The position numbers and the translations under genes are program-made. From NCBI RefSeq assembly GCF_014851915.1, contig NZ_JACVAP010000009.1:1-49228 (forward strand): 49,228 nt of DNA, in the 5' to 3' direction. Below the pieces are notes generated by a model. The model was not told the DNA's origin and made no database searches. It worked only from the letters and a program-made list of their open reading frames with translations. This document shows positions 25,483 to 34,848 of the stretch, piece by piece (position 1 is the first letter of the stretch; each line of letters opens with the position of its first letter). Origin of the DNA: Xanthomonas sp. XNM01 (lineage in GTDB: Bacteria; Pseudomonadota; Gammaproteobacteria; Xanthomonadales; Xanthomonadaceae).

Positions 25483-26630
25483 ACGCAGCCTTGCGTGCGG
25501 CGCGCCTGCGCTGACGCACGCGGTCGGATGCGAAGGCGTGCCGGCATGCGTGCGTTGCTGCAGGTGCGCAGGCAGACCTGCACGTGCGCTGGATCGCATC
25601 GGTCGTGCTGCCGACAACAGATGGCCCCGTCCGTGATCGACCGGTGATTCTCTGGTCGGAAACGGCCGCTCTCGACGCCATGCATCCATGCGCGCGCATG
25701 CACGCATCTGACCGGATGTAGTCCGCCTTCGCAGCGGCGATGTGACGCTCAGGGCATGGATGACGTGCTCGGGACGCGCGCTCGACTGCCGGGCGTCTAC
25801 AGTGCATGCCTGGCAAGCCCCGCCACGAAGCGGAATGCCGGCGCTGCGCTGCGATCCGCTGACTGGTCATCCGCCTTGTCGCCACGCGTCTTCTCGATGC
25901 GCATGCATTGAACGGCATCCGTACTGGCGCGCCCGCCTGCTGGCCGGACATCGCGCTCGTTCGCGCGCCTGGATGCAGGCGGATGCGCCGCGCACGCCGG
26001 CGCTCCCAGGTGAATGCCGGTTCCGAGCCTCTTCGTTGCCGGCAGCGCACGCAGTGGATCGGAGACTGCATGTTCCGGGATGTCGATCAGCACGCCGAGC
26101 TGCGCTGTCGGGTGCGGGCAGGCCAGGTCCACCGATGGTGCGCCGTCCACGCTTCCAGCGCGTGTTTCGGCGTGAGTCGGCTGGACGCGCCGAGGTGGAT
26201 GCGATGCCATCCACGCGGTGCGTCGCACCCGAATCGTCCGAGGCGCGCTGCGCCATCTGCGAGACGCTGCGGGTTCCGGTGTCTGCTCGAGCAGCATCAG
26301 CGGAGCGGGCATGCCCGAGTCGCTTGGCCTCGATGGCGTCTGCCCACCGCGTGGACACCGGCGTGGCACCGCGCGCTGCGTTCCGCAGGTGCATGTGGCA
26401 TCGGTGCGCGCGCAACAGCCATGCGACTTAACGGTTGGGCTTCGTCGCGGCAGTGTCCAGAAAGCGCTCACACAATGTTCGCCTGCGGCTCACGGCGGTT
26501 TTATCGGCGATTGGCGAGCATGGCCCCAACGCAACGAGGCACGCATCCCAACGCTTCTCCATGCCGGCCCACGGGGCGCATCGCGCCCGACGCCACGTTG
26601 CAGCGGCCGGCATGGAGCCAGGAGATTCGC
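25483..26630. other. Second gene-poor stretch
   Basis: About 1.15 kb before the DUF2383 gene with no supported coding region. Open frames on both strands lack domains, good starts and normal amino-acid composition (rich in Arg, Cys, His and Trp, typical of shadows). It contains a 21-base alternating purine-pyrimidine run at 25687-25707. It may be decayed coding sequence. The promoter of the 26631 gene should lie at its right end. Confidence 0.5.
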
Positions 26631-27086
26631 ATGACCAGCATCCAGAAGAAGACCGAGCACAGCCTCAACGACCTGATCGCGATCTCGCGCGATGGCCAGC
26701 AGTTCTATCAGGAAGCCGCCGACAAGGTCGAAGACGCCGAGCTGGCGTCGCTGTTCCTGCGCATGGCCGGCGTCAAGGCCGATGTGGTCGGCGCACTGAG
26801 CGGCGTGGTGCAGTCGGTGGGTGGCGAGCCGGAACAGCATGGCACCCTGGTCGGCAACATGCAGCAGATGTACGGCAAGGTCCGCGCCGCACTGGGCGAC
26901 AAGCGCTATGCGTTCGTCAGCGAACTGGAGGAGTCCGAGGACCGCCTGCTGAAGGCCTTCGACGAGACCATCGCCGACGCCGACACGCCGGTGCCGGCGC
27001 GCGAGGTCGCGCTGCGCCTGCTGCCGGAAGTGCGCGCCTGTCACGACCTGATGCGCAACCGCAAGCTGGCGATGAAGGCGGCCTGA
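26631..27086 (+). CDS. PA2169-family (DUF2383) four-helix-bundle protein
   Basis: A 151-residue helical protein of the DUF2383 group, related in fold to ferritin-like bundles. It opens KKTEHSLNDLIAISRDGQQFYQEAADKVEDAELASLFLRMA, the conserved first helices, and continues with VVQSVGGEPEQHGTLVGNM and LEESEDRLLKAFDETI. The glutamate- and histidine-bearing helices could bind metal, but no activity is established. AGGAG lies just upstream of the ATG. Proteins of this family are often induced in stress or stationary phase. The gene stands alone and is followed by a strong hairpin at 27113-27148. Confidence 0.88.
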   Translation: MTSIQKKTEHSLNDLIAISRDGQQFYQEAADKVEDAELASLFLRMAGVKADVVGALSGVVQSVGGEPEQHGTLVGNMQQMYGKVRAALGDKRYAFVSELEESEDRLLKAFDETIADADTPVPAREVALRLLPEVRACHDLMRNRKLAMKAA

Positions 27087-27112
27087 TCCGCCGACGCTTC
27101 GTCTGTCGCCCG

Positions 27113-27148
27113 GCAACGCCCGGTACCGCAAGGTGCCGGGCGTTGCCA
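27113..27148 (+). terminator. Long GCAA-loop hairpin after the DUF2383 gene
   Basis: Bases 27113-27128 pair with 27133-27148: twelve perfect outer pairs, then one G-T wobble and three more pairs, closing a GCAA tetraloop. It starts 27 bases after the stop codon. There is no T tract, so it may stabilise the mRNA 3' end as well as terminate. Confidence 0.75.
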
Positions 27149-27339
27149 GTTCCGGCGCCTGTCGACGCGGATGCCCGGGGCGCGCTCCGCGGCCTGCGCG
27201 ACGGCGGTGGCGGGCGAGGCCGCCCGTGCGTCGGACGATGCGGGGGCGGCACTCGCGCCCTAGGCAGATCCGGCACGTTTGACTAAGGTGCGGCGTTGCC
27301 CGATGCAGGATGCCGCACGATGCCGTTGGAACTGGCCGC

Positions 27340-29478
27340 ATGACGCGGCGCACGCTGGTCCTGGGCGTGATCGCGCTGATGTGCGTGGCGCTGGCGATGA
27401 CCTGGCTGCTGGAGCCGGCATCGCGCGATGACGCCGCCTCCGGGGCGGATCGGAAGCCGAAGGCGACGCCGTTCGGCTGGCTGGCCCAGCTCAGCGTGGA
27501 TGCCGGCGACGGGATTGCCGGTCACCGCGATGGCGCCGCGCTGCAGGCGCGCTTCGGCGACCCGTGGGGCGTGGTGGTCGCTACCGATGGCGCGCGGATC
27601 GTGGCCGACGCCGACGCCGGCGACAGCAACCGCATCCGCAGGATCGCACCCGACGGCGGCGTGACCACGCTGGCGGGGTCGGCCGAGGGCTTCGTCGACG
27701 GCCCGGCCGCGCAGGCCGCGTTCCACACGCCGTCCGGCGTCGCGCTCGATGCGGCCGGCAACCTCTACATCGCCGATACCGGCAACCACGCGATCCGCGT
27801 GCTCGGTGTCGACGGGCAGGTGCGCACGCTGGCCGGCGACGGCGAGCCTGGCGACCGCGATGGTCCGGCGCTGCAGGCGCGGTTCCATGCGCCGCTGGGC
27901 GTGGCGGTCGATGCCGCTGGCAACGTGTATGTGGCCGACACCTACAACGACCGGATCCGGGTGATCGGTACCGATGGCCAGGTGCGCACGCTGGCCGGCG
28001 ACATGCGCCCCGGCTATCGCGACGGGCTCGGCGCGCAGGCGCGCTTCGACACGCCGACCGGGATCGCGGTCGATGCCGACGGCACGGCCTGGGTCGCCGA
28101 CCTGCGCAACGATGCGATCCGACGGGTCGACACGGATGGCCGGGTAACCACCGCCTATCGCACCGTCCCCGGATCGCCCGGTTACGCGCTGCGCCGGCCG
28201 ATGGCGCTGGCGATCACCCACGACGGTCTGCTCTACGTGACCGAGGCCGCCGCCGGGCGCGTGTTCCAGCTGCTGCGCGACGGACGCTGGCAGCTGCTGA
28301 GCGGCGATACCCCGGCGCAGCGGATGTCGCGTCCGGCCGGCGTGGCGCTGGCGGCCGACGGTGCGCTGTACGTGACCGATGCCGGCGCCTACCGCGTGCA
28401 TCGGATCGCGCCGCCCACGCCGGCGCTGACCGCGCTGGCGCAGGACGACCCGCGCCTGGCGCTGGGGCCGTCGCCGCAGGCGCCGCTGCCGGACACCGGC
28501 GCGCGCTGGCCGCTGCATCCACAGGACGGCTGGCACGAGGTGGTCGGCACGCTCGGCGAAGTGCGCGGCGACTACCGCGGCGAGAGCCGGCACCACCTGC
28601 ATGGCGGCCTGGACATCCGCGGCGATGTCGGCCAGACCGTGCTGGCCATCGCCGATGCCAAGGTCAGCAGCCCGACCGCGGCCTGGGGCCATGGCACCGG
28701 CAGCGAAGGCCTGGGTCTGGACACGCTGTCCTACATCCACATGCGGGTCGGTCGTACCGCGCAGGGCCTGCTGCTGGATCCGCGCTTCCAGCGGCTGGAC
28801 GACGATGCCGGCAAGCCCGAACGGATCCGCGTGCCACGCGGCACGCGCTTCAGGGTCGGCGACCCGCTGGGCACGCTCAACGGCATGGCCCACGTGCACC
28901 TGAGCGTCGGCGCCAGCGGTTACGAGCGCAACGCGGTCGCGCTGGGGTTCGCCGGCTACGCCGACCGCGTGCCGCCGCGGATCGATTCGGTCGGGCTGCT
29001 CGACCCGCTGGACCTGCCGCTGGAGAAGCGCGGCGGCCGCGTGCTGGTGCCGCGCAGCCTGCCCGGCGTGCAGATCGTCGTCGATGCCTGGGACCAGGTC
29101 GACCGCAACCTGCCGCGGCGCAGGCTGGGCCTGCATGCGCTCGGCTACCAGGTGCTGCGCGCCGATGGCACGCCGCTGCCGGGCGAGGAGATGCCGCGCA
29201 TGACCATCGTGTTCGACCGCCTGCCCAACGACGACGCGACCAAGGTGGCGTATGCGCCCGGCAGCGGCATCACCGTGCACGGCGCGGCGGTGACGCGCTT
29301 CAGGTATCTGGTCAGCAACACCGTACGCGACGGCGTGTACCGGCAGGGCCTGTGGGACACCGGGGCGCTGCCGCCGGGCGACTACATCGTGCGGATCGCG
29401 GCACGCGATTACAGCGGCAACAGCGCGGTGGCCAATCGCGACCTGGCGGTGACGATCCTGGGCGATCCGGTGCCGTGA
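27340..29478 (+). CDS. NHL beta-propeller fused to an M23/LytM-type domain, membrane-anchored
   Basis: A 712-residue protein with an N-terminal membrane anchor or signal (LVLGVIALMCVALAMTWLL). Residues about 45-350 hold at least five NHL repeats, for example PSGVALDAAGNLYIADTGNH and PLGVAVDAAGNVYVADTYND, each followed by IRxI/V and TLAGD, giving a beta-propeller. Residues about 390-530 form a peptidase M23-like fold with HLHGGLDIRG (HxxxD) and AHVHLSV (HxH), the usual zinc ligands. A C-terminal beta-rich domain follows. It probably acts in the periplasm on cell-wall or extracellular material. Whether the peptidase is active is unknown, as insertions lie between the two zinc motifs. Confidence 0.86.
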   Translation: MTRRTLVLGVIALMCVALAMTWLLEPASRDDAASGADRKPKATPFGWLAQLSVDAGDGIAGHRDGAALQARFGDPWGVVVATDGARIVADADAGDSNRIRRIAPDGGVTTLAGSAEGFVDGPAAQAAFHTPSGVALDAAGNLYIADTGNHAIRVLGVDGQVRTLAGDGEPGDRDGPALQARFHAPLGVAVDAAGNVYVADTYNDRIRVIGTDGQVRTLAGDMRPGYRDGLGAQARFDTPTGIAVDADGTAWVADLRNDAIRRVDTDGRVTTAYRTVPGSPGYALRRPMALAITHDGLLYVTEAAAGRVFQLLRDGRWQLLSGDTPAQRMSRPAGVALAADGALYVTDAGAYRVHRIAPPTPALTALAQDDPRLALGPSPQAPLPDTGARWPLHPQDGWHEVVGTLGEVRGDYRGESRHHLHGGLDIRGDVGQTVLAIADAKVSSPTAAWGHGTGSEGLGLDTLSYIHMRVGRTAQGLLLDPRFQRLDDDAGKPERIRVPRGTRFRVGDPLGTLNGMAHVHLSVGASGYERNAVALGFAGYADRVPPRIDSVGLLDPLDLPLEKRGGRVLVPRSLPGVQIVVDAWDQVDRNLPRRRLGLHALGYQVLRADGTPLPGEEMPRMTIVFDRLPNDDATKVAYAPGSGITVHGAAVTRFRYLVSNTVRDGVYRQGLWDTGALPPGDYIVRIAARDYSGNSAVANRDLAVTILGDPVP

Positions 29479-29539
29479 GCCGGACGCGGGGCGACGCGGC
29501 GCGTATCATGGCCGCCCGTCCCAACCCCTGGAACCGCCG

Positions 29540-30094
29540 ATGGCGCTCAAGGCCACCGTGGTCCGTGCCGAGCTGCAGATCAGCGACATGGACCGGCATT
29601 ACTACGCCACCCATCCACTGACCCTGGCCCAGCATCCGTCCGAAACCGAGACCCGGCTGATGATGCGCGTGCTCGCGTTCGCGCTGTATGCCGACGAGCG
29701 CCTGGAGTTCGGCAAGGGGCTCAGCAACGAGGACGATCCCGATCTGTGGGAACGCGATTACGGCGGCGACATCGAGCGCTGGATCGACGTCGGCCAGCCC
29801 GATGAAGCGCGGATCCGCAAGGCCTGCGGGCGTGCCCGCCAGGTCGTGGTGCTGAACTACGGCGGCCGTGCGTCCGACCTGTGGTGGGACAAGATCGGCA
29901 GCGGCCTGGCGCGGCACGACAACCTCACCGTGCTCGACATTCCGGCCGAGGCGGTCGATGCGCTGACCGCGCTGTACACGCGCGGCATGCGTCTGAACAT
30001 CTTCGTGCAGGACGGCGAGGTGCGGGTGATCGACGAGGGCGGCACCGAAGTCGAGCTGCGGCCGGCCGTGCGCATGGCCCCGGGCCACGCCTGA
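29540..30094 (+). CDS. yaeQ: YaeQ family protein
   Basis: A 184-residue cytoplasmic protein matching YaeQ from end to end: MALKATVVRAELQISDMDRHYY, then HPSETETRLMMRVLAFALYA, LSNEDDPDLWERDYGGDIERWIDVGQP and NLTVLDIPAEAVDALTALY. The fold is related to PD-(D/E)XK nucleases. In E. coli overproduction was reported to compensate for loss of the RfaH antiterminator, but the true activity is unclear. It is followed after only 4 bases by the flavoprotein gene, so the two form an operon. Confidence 0.95.
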   Translation: MALKATVVRAELQISDMDRHYYATHPLTLAQHPSETETRLMMRVLAFALYADERLEFGKGLSNEDDPDLWERDYGGDIERWIDVGQPDEARIRKACGRARQVVVLNYGGRASDLWWDKIGSGLARHDNLTVLDIPAEAVDALTALYTRGMRLNIFVQDGEVRVIDEGGTEVELRPAVRMAPGHA

Positions 30095-30098
30095 GCCG

Positions 30099-31289
30099 AT
30101 GTCCCGCGAGTACGACGCGCTGGTGATCGGCGCCGGTGCGGCCGGGCTGATGGCGGCGATCAGCGCCGGCCAGCGCGGTCTGCGCGTGCTGGTGCTGGAA
30201 AGCGCCAACAAGCCGGGCAAGAAGATCCTGATGTCCGGCGGCGGGCGCTGCAACTTCACCAACACCGGCACCACCCACGCCAACTACCTGTCGGCCAACC
30301 CGCATTTCTGCAAGTCGGCGCTGGCCCGCTATACGCCGTGGCACTTCATCGAGCTGGTCGAACGCCATCGCATCGCCTACCACGAGAAGACCCTGGGCCA
30401 GCTGTTCTGCGACGAGTCGGCCAAGCTGATCGTGCGGATGCTGCTGAACGAATGCGCGGCCGCCGGTGTCGAGGTGCGCACCTCGGCCGCGGTCGAGCAG
30501 GTGGACGTCGCCGATGATGGTCGCTTCCAGGTGCGCAGCTCGCAGGGCGGGTTCATTGCATCGGCGCTGGTGATCGCCAGCGGCGGGCTGTCGATTCCAT
30601 CGCTGGGCGGCAGCGCCATCGGCTACACGCTGGCGCGCCAGTTCGGTCACACGCTGCTGCCGACCCGCGCCGGCCTGGTGCCGCTGACCCTGAGTGGCCG
30701 CCACCAGGAGCGGCTGCAGGATCTGAGCGGCGTCGCGCTGCCGGTGGAGGCCAGCTGCAACGGCCGCAGTTTCAGCGAGGCGATGCTGTTCACCCATCGC
30801 GGCGTCAGCGGCCCGGCGATCCTGCAGATCTCCTCGTACTGGCATCCCGGCGACACCGTGCAGCTGGACCTGCTGCCCGGCCGCGACGCGCTGGACTGGC
30901 TGCGCGGGCAGCAGTTGCAGCGGCCCGATGCCGAACTGAAAACGGTGCTGGCCGAGGTGCTGCCACGCCGTTTCGCGGTGCGCCTGTGCGAGATGTGGCT
31001 GCCGAACAGGCCGATGCGCCAGTACGACCCGCCGCAGCTGCGCGAGGCCGCGGCGCTGCTGCAGGCCTGGCCGCTGGTGGCCAGCGGCACCGAAGGCTAT
31101 CGCACCGCCGAGGTGACGCTGGGCGGGGTGGACACCGATGGCGTGTCGTCGAGCACGTTCCAGTCCAGACACGTGCCGAACCTGCATTTCGTCGGCGAGG
31201 TGCTGGATGTGACCGGCTGGCTGGGCGGCTACAACTTCCAGTGGGCGTGGGCCTCGGGCCATGCCGCTGGGCAGGCGCTGCTGGCGTAG
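30099..31289 (+). CDS. HI0933/YhiN-family FAD-dependent oxidoreductase
   Basis: A 396-residue flavoprotein. The N-terminal dinucleotide fold is DALVIGAGAAGLMAAISAGQRGLRVLVLES (GxGxxG), followed by the diagnostic KPGKKILMSGGGRCNFTN loop that identifies the HI0933/aminoacetone-oxidase-like family. Later blocks are ASGGLSIPSLGGSAIGY, FTHRGVSGPAILQIS, and the C-terminal VTLGGVDTDGV and GEVLDVTGWLGGYNFQWAWASG, which close the FAD site. The substrate is unknown. It is 4 bases downstream of yaeQ. Confidence 0.93.
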   Translation: MSREYDALVIGAGAAGLMAAISAGQRGLRVLVLESANKPGKKILMSGGGRCNFTNTGTTHANYLSANPHFCKSALARYTPWHFIELVERHRIAYHEKTLGQLFCDESAKLIVRMLLNECAAAGVEVRTSAAVEQVDVADDGRFQVRSSQGGFIASALVIASGGLSIPSLGGSAIGYTLARQFGHTLLPTRAGLVPLTLSGRHQERLQDLSGVALPVEASCNGRSFSEAMLFTHRGVSGPAILQISSYWHPGDTVQLDLLPGRDALDWLRGQQLQRPDAELKTVLAEVLPRRFAVRLCEMWLPNRPMRQYDPPQLREAAALLQAWPLVASGTEGYRTAEVTLGGVDTDGVSSSTFQSRHVPNLHFVGEVLDVTGWLGGYNFQWAWASGHAAGQALLA

Positions 31290-31662
31290 CGGGCGCGTGG
31301 CATCGCGTCGTGCGGCTGCCATCGCGCTGGATGCGGCTGCGGTCGCACGGCCGTCGAACCCGGGATCGCGGACGGCAGCGGCGCTGATCGGAGCGGTGGC
31401 CCGCGTTTGGCCTGCTCCCGGTACCGGCGCGCATCGCATCGCACGCATCCACGGGCGGTTGCCCGATGCCTGCCCCGTCGCCGGAACGCCGACGCATCCG
31501 CTCTTCCGGGCTTGGCGATGACGCCTGCCATGTCGGCCCTGCAGCCGTTGCCGCACCCGACGCGGCGGGGATGCGGCCGCAGGCGGTGTCCGCCCGGCCG
31601 GTTCACCACGGGTTGACGGCAGCGGCGCCTCAATGGCGCATCGCCGGCCTGCGGAACGCACC
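31290..31662. other. Intergenic stretch
   Basis: About 370 bases with no gene, RNA or repeat I can support. Short open frames here are arginine- and proline-rich shadows. The promoter for the DUF421 gene should be here. Confidence 0.45.
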
Positions 31663-32145
31663 ATGCTCGAGAGCCTGTTCGAACTCGCCATGCCCTGGTG
31701 GGAGTTCGTGATCCGTGCGATCGCGGTCTACGTGGTCGTGCTGCTGCTGGTGCGCCTCACCGGCAAGCGTGCGGTCGGCCAGTTCACGCCATTCGACCTG
31801 CTGCTGGTGGTGCTGCTGGGCACCGCGGTGCAGAACTCGCTGATCGGCGAGGACGTGTCGCTGCTCGGCGGCCTGATCCTGGCGGCCACGCTGCTGGCGC
31901 TGAACTGGATCGTCGGCGCGCTGACCGCGCGTTTCCCGGGCCTGGACCGCATCGTCGAAGGCGAGCCGGTGCTGCTGGCGCGCGACGGGCAGGTGTTCGA
32001 ACGCGTGCTGCGCCGGCAGAACGTCAGCCATGCCGACTTCGAAGGCGCCAAGCGCCGGGCCGAATGCGACAGCGATGCCGACATCGCCCTGGCGGTGCTG
32101 GAGACCTCCGGCGAGATCACCCTGATCCGCAAGGCCAGAGACTGA
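31663..32145 (+). CDS. DUF421 (YetF-like) membrane protein
   Basis: A 160-residue inner-membrane protein. Three N-terminal helices (EFVIRAIAVYVVVLLLVRL, FDLLLVVLLGTAVQNSLIG, GGLILAATLLALNWIVGAL) include the conserved TGKRAVGQFTPFDLLLVVLLG segment. A small cytoplasmic domain follows: VEGEPVLLARDGQVFERVLRRQNVSHADFEGAKRRAECDS, typical of YetF/DUF421. The role is unknown; homologues in sporulating bacteria affect germination. The start at 31663 is preferred, with an in-frame ATG at 31633 as alternative. Confidence 0.9.
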   Translation: MLESLFELAMPWWEFVIRAIAVYVVVLLLVRLTGKRAVGQFTPFDLLLVVLLGTAVQNSLIGEDVSLLGGLILAATLLALNWIVGALTARFPGLDRIVEGEPVLLARDGQVFERVLRRQNVSHADFEGAKRRAECDSDADIALAVLETSGEITLIRKARD

Positions 32146-32267
32146 ACCTTTCATCCGGCACGGGCGCGACGCGCAGGTTTTTCACCGCCGCGCGACGCCG
32201 CCGTTGCGAGCCTGCCTGCCCGACGCGCGCCCACGGCCGATGCGGCCATCTGCTGGAAGCTCCGCCC

Positions 32268-32591
32268 ATGACGCAGTCCGCCCACGGCCGCGAGGCCGTC
32301 ATGATCGACATCGATCGCGAACGCGCGCATTGGCTGCCGCGGTACCCCGGGCTTCCGCGCGCCCGCGCGATGCGCAGCTTCGCCCGCTACTGGCCGGTGC
32401 TGTGCGCGGCCTACGACGCCTGGCTCAACCAGCCGCACGCCGGCTACGAGGAGCGGTTGGCGGCCTTCCTGCTGCGCGAGGCGGTGGTCGCCAGCCCGCT
32501 GACCGAAGCCGAGGCCGGGCAGGTGTTCCGTCGTGTCTGGGAGCGGATCGAGGGCGAGGCGCCACCTGAGGCGTCGCCGGCCCCGGCCTGA
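32268..32591 (+). CDS. Hypothetical protein
   Basis: A 107-residue protein with natural-looking sequence: REAVMIDIDRERAHWLPRYPGLP, RSFARYWPVLCAAYDAWLNQPHAGYEERL and LTEAEAGQVFRRVWERIEG. It is mostly helical by composition and cytoplasmic. I recognise no family. An ATG at 32301 (MIDIDRERAHW) is an alternative start. It lies 122 bases after the DUF421 gene on the same strand. Confidence 0.58.
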   Translation: MTQSAHGREAVMIDIDRERAHWLPRYPGLPRARAMRSFARYWPVLCAAYDAWLNQPHAGYEERLAAFLLREAVVASPLTEAEAGQVFRRVWERIEGEAPPEASPAPA

Positions 32592-32728
32592 GGCCGGCAT
32601 CGGCCGCGGGCGGACGGCCCCCGCGGTCTCCGTGCCGGCCCATGCCGGTTCCGTCGGCCCGTGGCCGGTTTCGTCGCACGCCCCCTTCCGCCGGCCCCGG
32701 TGGTCGCTATGCTCGCCGCACCTGATCG

Positions 32729-34054
32729 ATGTGGTGGTGCCGCGTGTCTTCCAGCCTGTTCCTGGTCTTCCGGATCCTCTTCGCCTGGTTCATGGCGATC
32801 CTGCTGGTCGGGATGGTCTGGTCCGGCCTGTTCGGCGACACCGGCGGCCTGTTCTGGATGCTGGCGCTGGGCACGATCATCGTCGCCTTCCTCAGCGCGA
32901 TCACCCATCTGCGGCGGACCCGCCTGATCGCCGGTCACCTGGATGCGGCCACGCTGAGCAGCCACCAGCAGCGCCGGATCGAGCTGCCGCTGGATACCGA
33001 CGCCGCGTTCGCGGTGATCGAGTCGGCGGTCCGCGAGCTGCCGCGGGTGGAGGAGGTCGAGCCGCAACGCGGCAGCCTGCAGATCCGCGCCAAGGTGCGC
33101 CGCAGCGATCCGTTCGGCGGGCGCCAGCCGTCGCGCTGGAACCTGCTGGCGCGCTTCGCCGTGCATCACGACAAGGTGCTGGCCACCGTGCAGCCCGGCG
33201 AGGGCACCAGCGGCGTGACCCTGCTGTGCGAGCCGGATGCGCCGCACTGGCTGGACCTGTTCGCGCTGGACGAGGGCAGCAACTACGAGAACGCCGAGGC
33301 GCTGCTGCGCGCGCTCTCGCGCCGGGTCGCCGCCAACCGCCGCGACGAGCAGGATGCGGCCGAGCGCCAGGCCACCGACAACGCGCTGACCGTGGCCCGC
33401 CTGAACCTGCTGCAGGCCCAGGTCGAGCCGCACTTCCTCTACAACACGCTGGCCAACGCGCAGGTGCTGGCGCGCACCGATCCGCCGCGCGCCGAGCAGA
33501 TGCTCGGCCACCTGATCCAGTACCTGCGCCGCTCGCTGCCGCGCGACGGCGATGCGCTGTCGACCCTGGGCGAGGAGCTGGAGCGCACCCGCGCCTACCT
33601 GGAAATCCTCAAGATCCGCATGGGCGCGCGGCTGCAGTCGCAGTTCGACATTCCCGAAGCGCTGCTGGCCACGCCGATGCCGTCGATGGTGCTGCAGACC
33701 CTGGTCGAGAACGCGATCAAGCACGGGCTGGAGCCCAAGACCGGCGGTGGCACCGTGTGGGTGCTGGCGCGGCGCATGGACGACCACGTCACCGTCACCG
33801 TGGCCGACGATGGCCAGGGCTTCGGCAGCAGCACCGCCGGCACTGGCATCGGCCTGAAGAACCTGCGCGAGCGGCTCAGCCTGACCTACGGCGCCAACGC
33901 GACGTTTTCCATCGTGTCCAACTTCCCCAGCGGCGTCGCCGCGACGCTGAGCCTGCCGCCCGCCACGGCGCCGGCCGTGCGGACGCCGCCGTCTGCCGCA
34001 ACCCCGCCGGTGGCCCAGCCGCCGGCCCTGCCCGGAGTCGACTCCCATGCTTGA
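32729..34054 (+). CDS. LytS/AlgZ-type membrane sensor histidine kinase
   Basis: A 441-residue protein. Two N-terminal helices (LVFRILFAWFMAILLVGMVW and LFWMLALGTIIVAFLSAI) precede a cytoplasmic sensor segment and the His_kinase/HATPase module of the LytS family. The phosphoacceptor is His235 in LQAQVEPHFLYNTLANAQVL, the family hallmark. ATP-binding motifs are LQTLVENAIKHGLEPK and VADDGQGFGSSTAGTGIGLKNLRERL. A proline/alanine-rich tail ends the protein. Its stop overlaps the start of the LytTR regulator gene by 8 bases, so they are a co-translated two-component pair. A GTG at 32744 is an alternative start. Confidence 0.92.
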   Translation: MWWCRVSSSLFLVFRILFAWFMAILLVGMVWSGLFGDTGGLFWMLALGTIIVAFLSAITHLRRTRLIAGHLDAATLSSHQQRRIELPLDTDAAFAVIESAVRELPRVEEVEPQRGSLQIRAKVRRSDPFGGRQPSRWNLLARFAVHHDKVLATVQPGEGTSGVTLLCEPDAPHWLDLFALDEGSNYENAEALLRALSRRVAANRRDEQDAAERQATDNALTVARLNLLQAQVEPHFLYNTLANAQVLARTDPPRAEQMLGHLIQYLRRSLPRDGDALSTLGEELERTRAYLEILKIRMGARLQSQFDIPEALLATPMPSMVLQTLVENAIKHGLEPKTGGGTVWVLARRMDDHVTVTVADDGQGFGSSTAGTGIGLKNLRERLSLTYGANATFSIVSNFPSGVAATLSLPPATAPAVRTPPSAATPPVAQPPALPGVDSHA

Positions 34055-34817
34055 GTGCGTCATCGCCGAAGACGAGGAACTGCTGCGCACCTCGCTGATG
34101 CTGCTGCTGGGAGAGGTCTGGCCCGGGCTGCGGATCGTCGCCGAATGCGAGGACGGTGCCGGTGCGCTGGAGGCCATCGCGCTGCACAAGCCGGACGTGG
34201 CCTTCCTCGACATCCGCATGCCCGGGCTGACCGGCATCGAGGTCGCCGCCGCGCTGGACGAGGTCAGTCCGCGCACCCAGGTGGTCTTCGTCACCGCCTA
34301 CGACCAGTACGCGATCGATGCGTTCGAGCGCGGCGCGGTCGACTACCTGCTCAAGCCGGTCGCGCGCGACCGCCTGCAGGCCACGGTGCAGCGGTTGCAG
34401 GCGCGCGCCTCGGCGGGGCGCCCGGATCCGGCGCTGCTCGACACCCTGCTGCAGCAGCTGGCGCAGCGCCCGCCGGCGGCCAACGCGAGCCCGCCGCTGG
34501 CCTGGATCACCGCCAACAACGGCCGCGAGACGCGCCTGATCATGCTCGAGGACGTCGCCTACTTCCGCGCCGACGCCAAGTACACGGTCGTGGCCACCGC
34601 CGATGGCGAGTCGCTGCTGCGGACGCCGCTGAAGGAACTGCTGGACGCGCTGGACCCGATGCAGTTCCGGCAGATCCACCGCTCGACCATCGTCAACCTC
34701 AAGGCGGTCGAATCGGTGGTGCGCGACGACACCGGCAAGGGCCGGCTGAAACTGCGCCAGCGCGACGAGGTCCTGGCGGTCAGCCAGCCCTTCATGACCC
34801 TGTTCCGCGGCATGTGA
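34047..34817 (+). CDS. LytTR-family response regulator
   Basis: A 256-residue regulator. The receiver domain (1-120) has acidic residues Glu8-Asp9-Glu10, phosphoacceptor Asp55 in VAFLDIRMPGLTG, FVTAYDQYAIDAFERGAVDYLLKP with the switch Thr and Lys. The C-terminal LytTR DNA-binding domain (about 150-256) contains YFRADAKYTVVATADGESLLRTPLKELLDALDP and FRQIHRSTIVNLKAV. Its start lies inside the kinase gene, and the small lipoprotein gene 31 bases downstream may be in the same operon. Confidence 0.93.
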   Translation: MLECVIAEDEELLRTSLMLLLGEVWPGLRIVAECEDGAGALEAIALHKPDVAFLDIRMPGLTGIEVAAALDEVSPRTQVVFVTAYDQYAIDAFERGAVDYLLKPVARDRLQATVQRLQARASAGRPDPALLDTLLQQLAQRPPAANASPPLAWITANNGRETRLIMLEDVAYFRADAKYTVVATADGESLLRTPLKELLDALDPMQFRQIHRSTIVNLKAVESVVRDDTGKGRLKLRQRDEVLAVSQPFMTLFRGM

Positions 34818-34848
34818 GCCGCACTTTCCCTGCAACGGAGCTGCCGCC

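Noticed and set aside
27480-28420. Tandem DNA repeats within the NHL gene
   Set aside because: The periodicity comes from the NHL protein repeats; the DNA copies differ and are not a separate repeat element.
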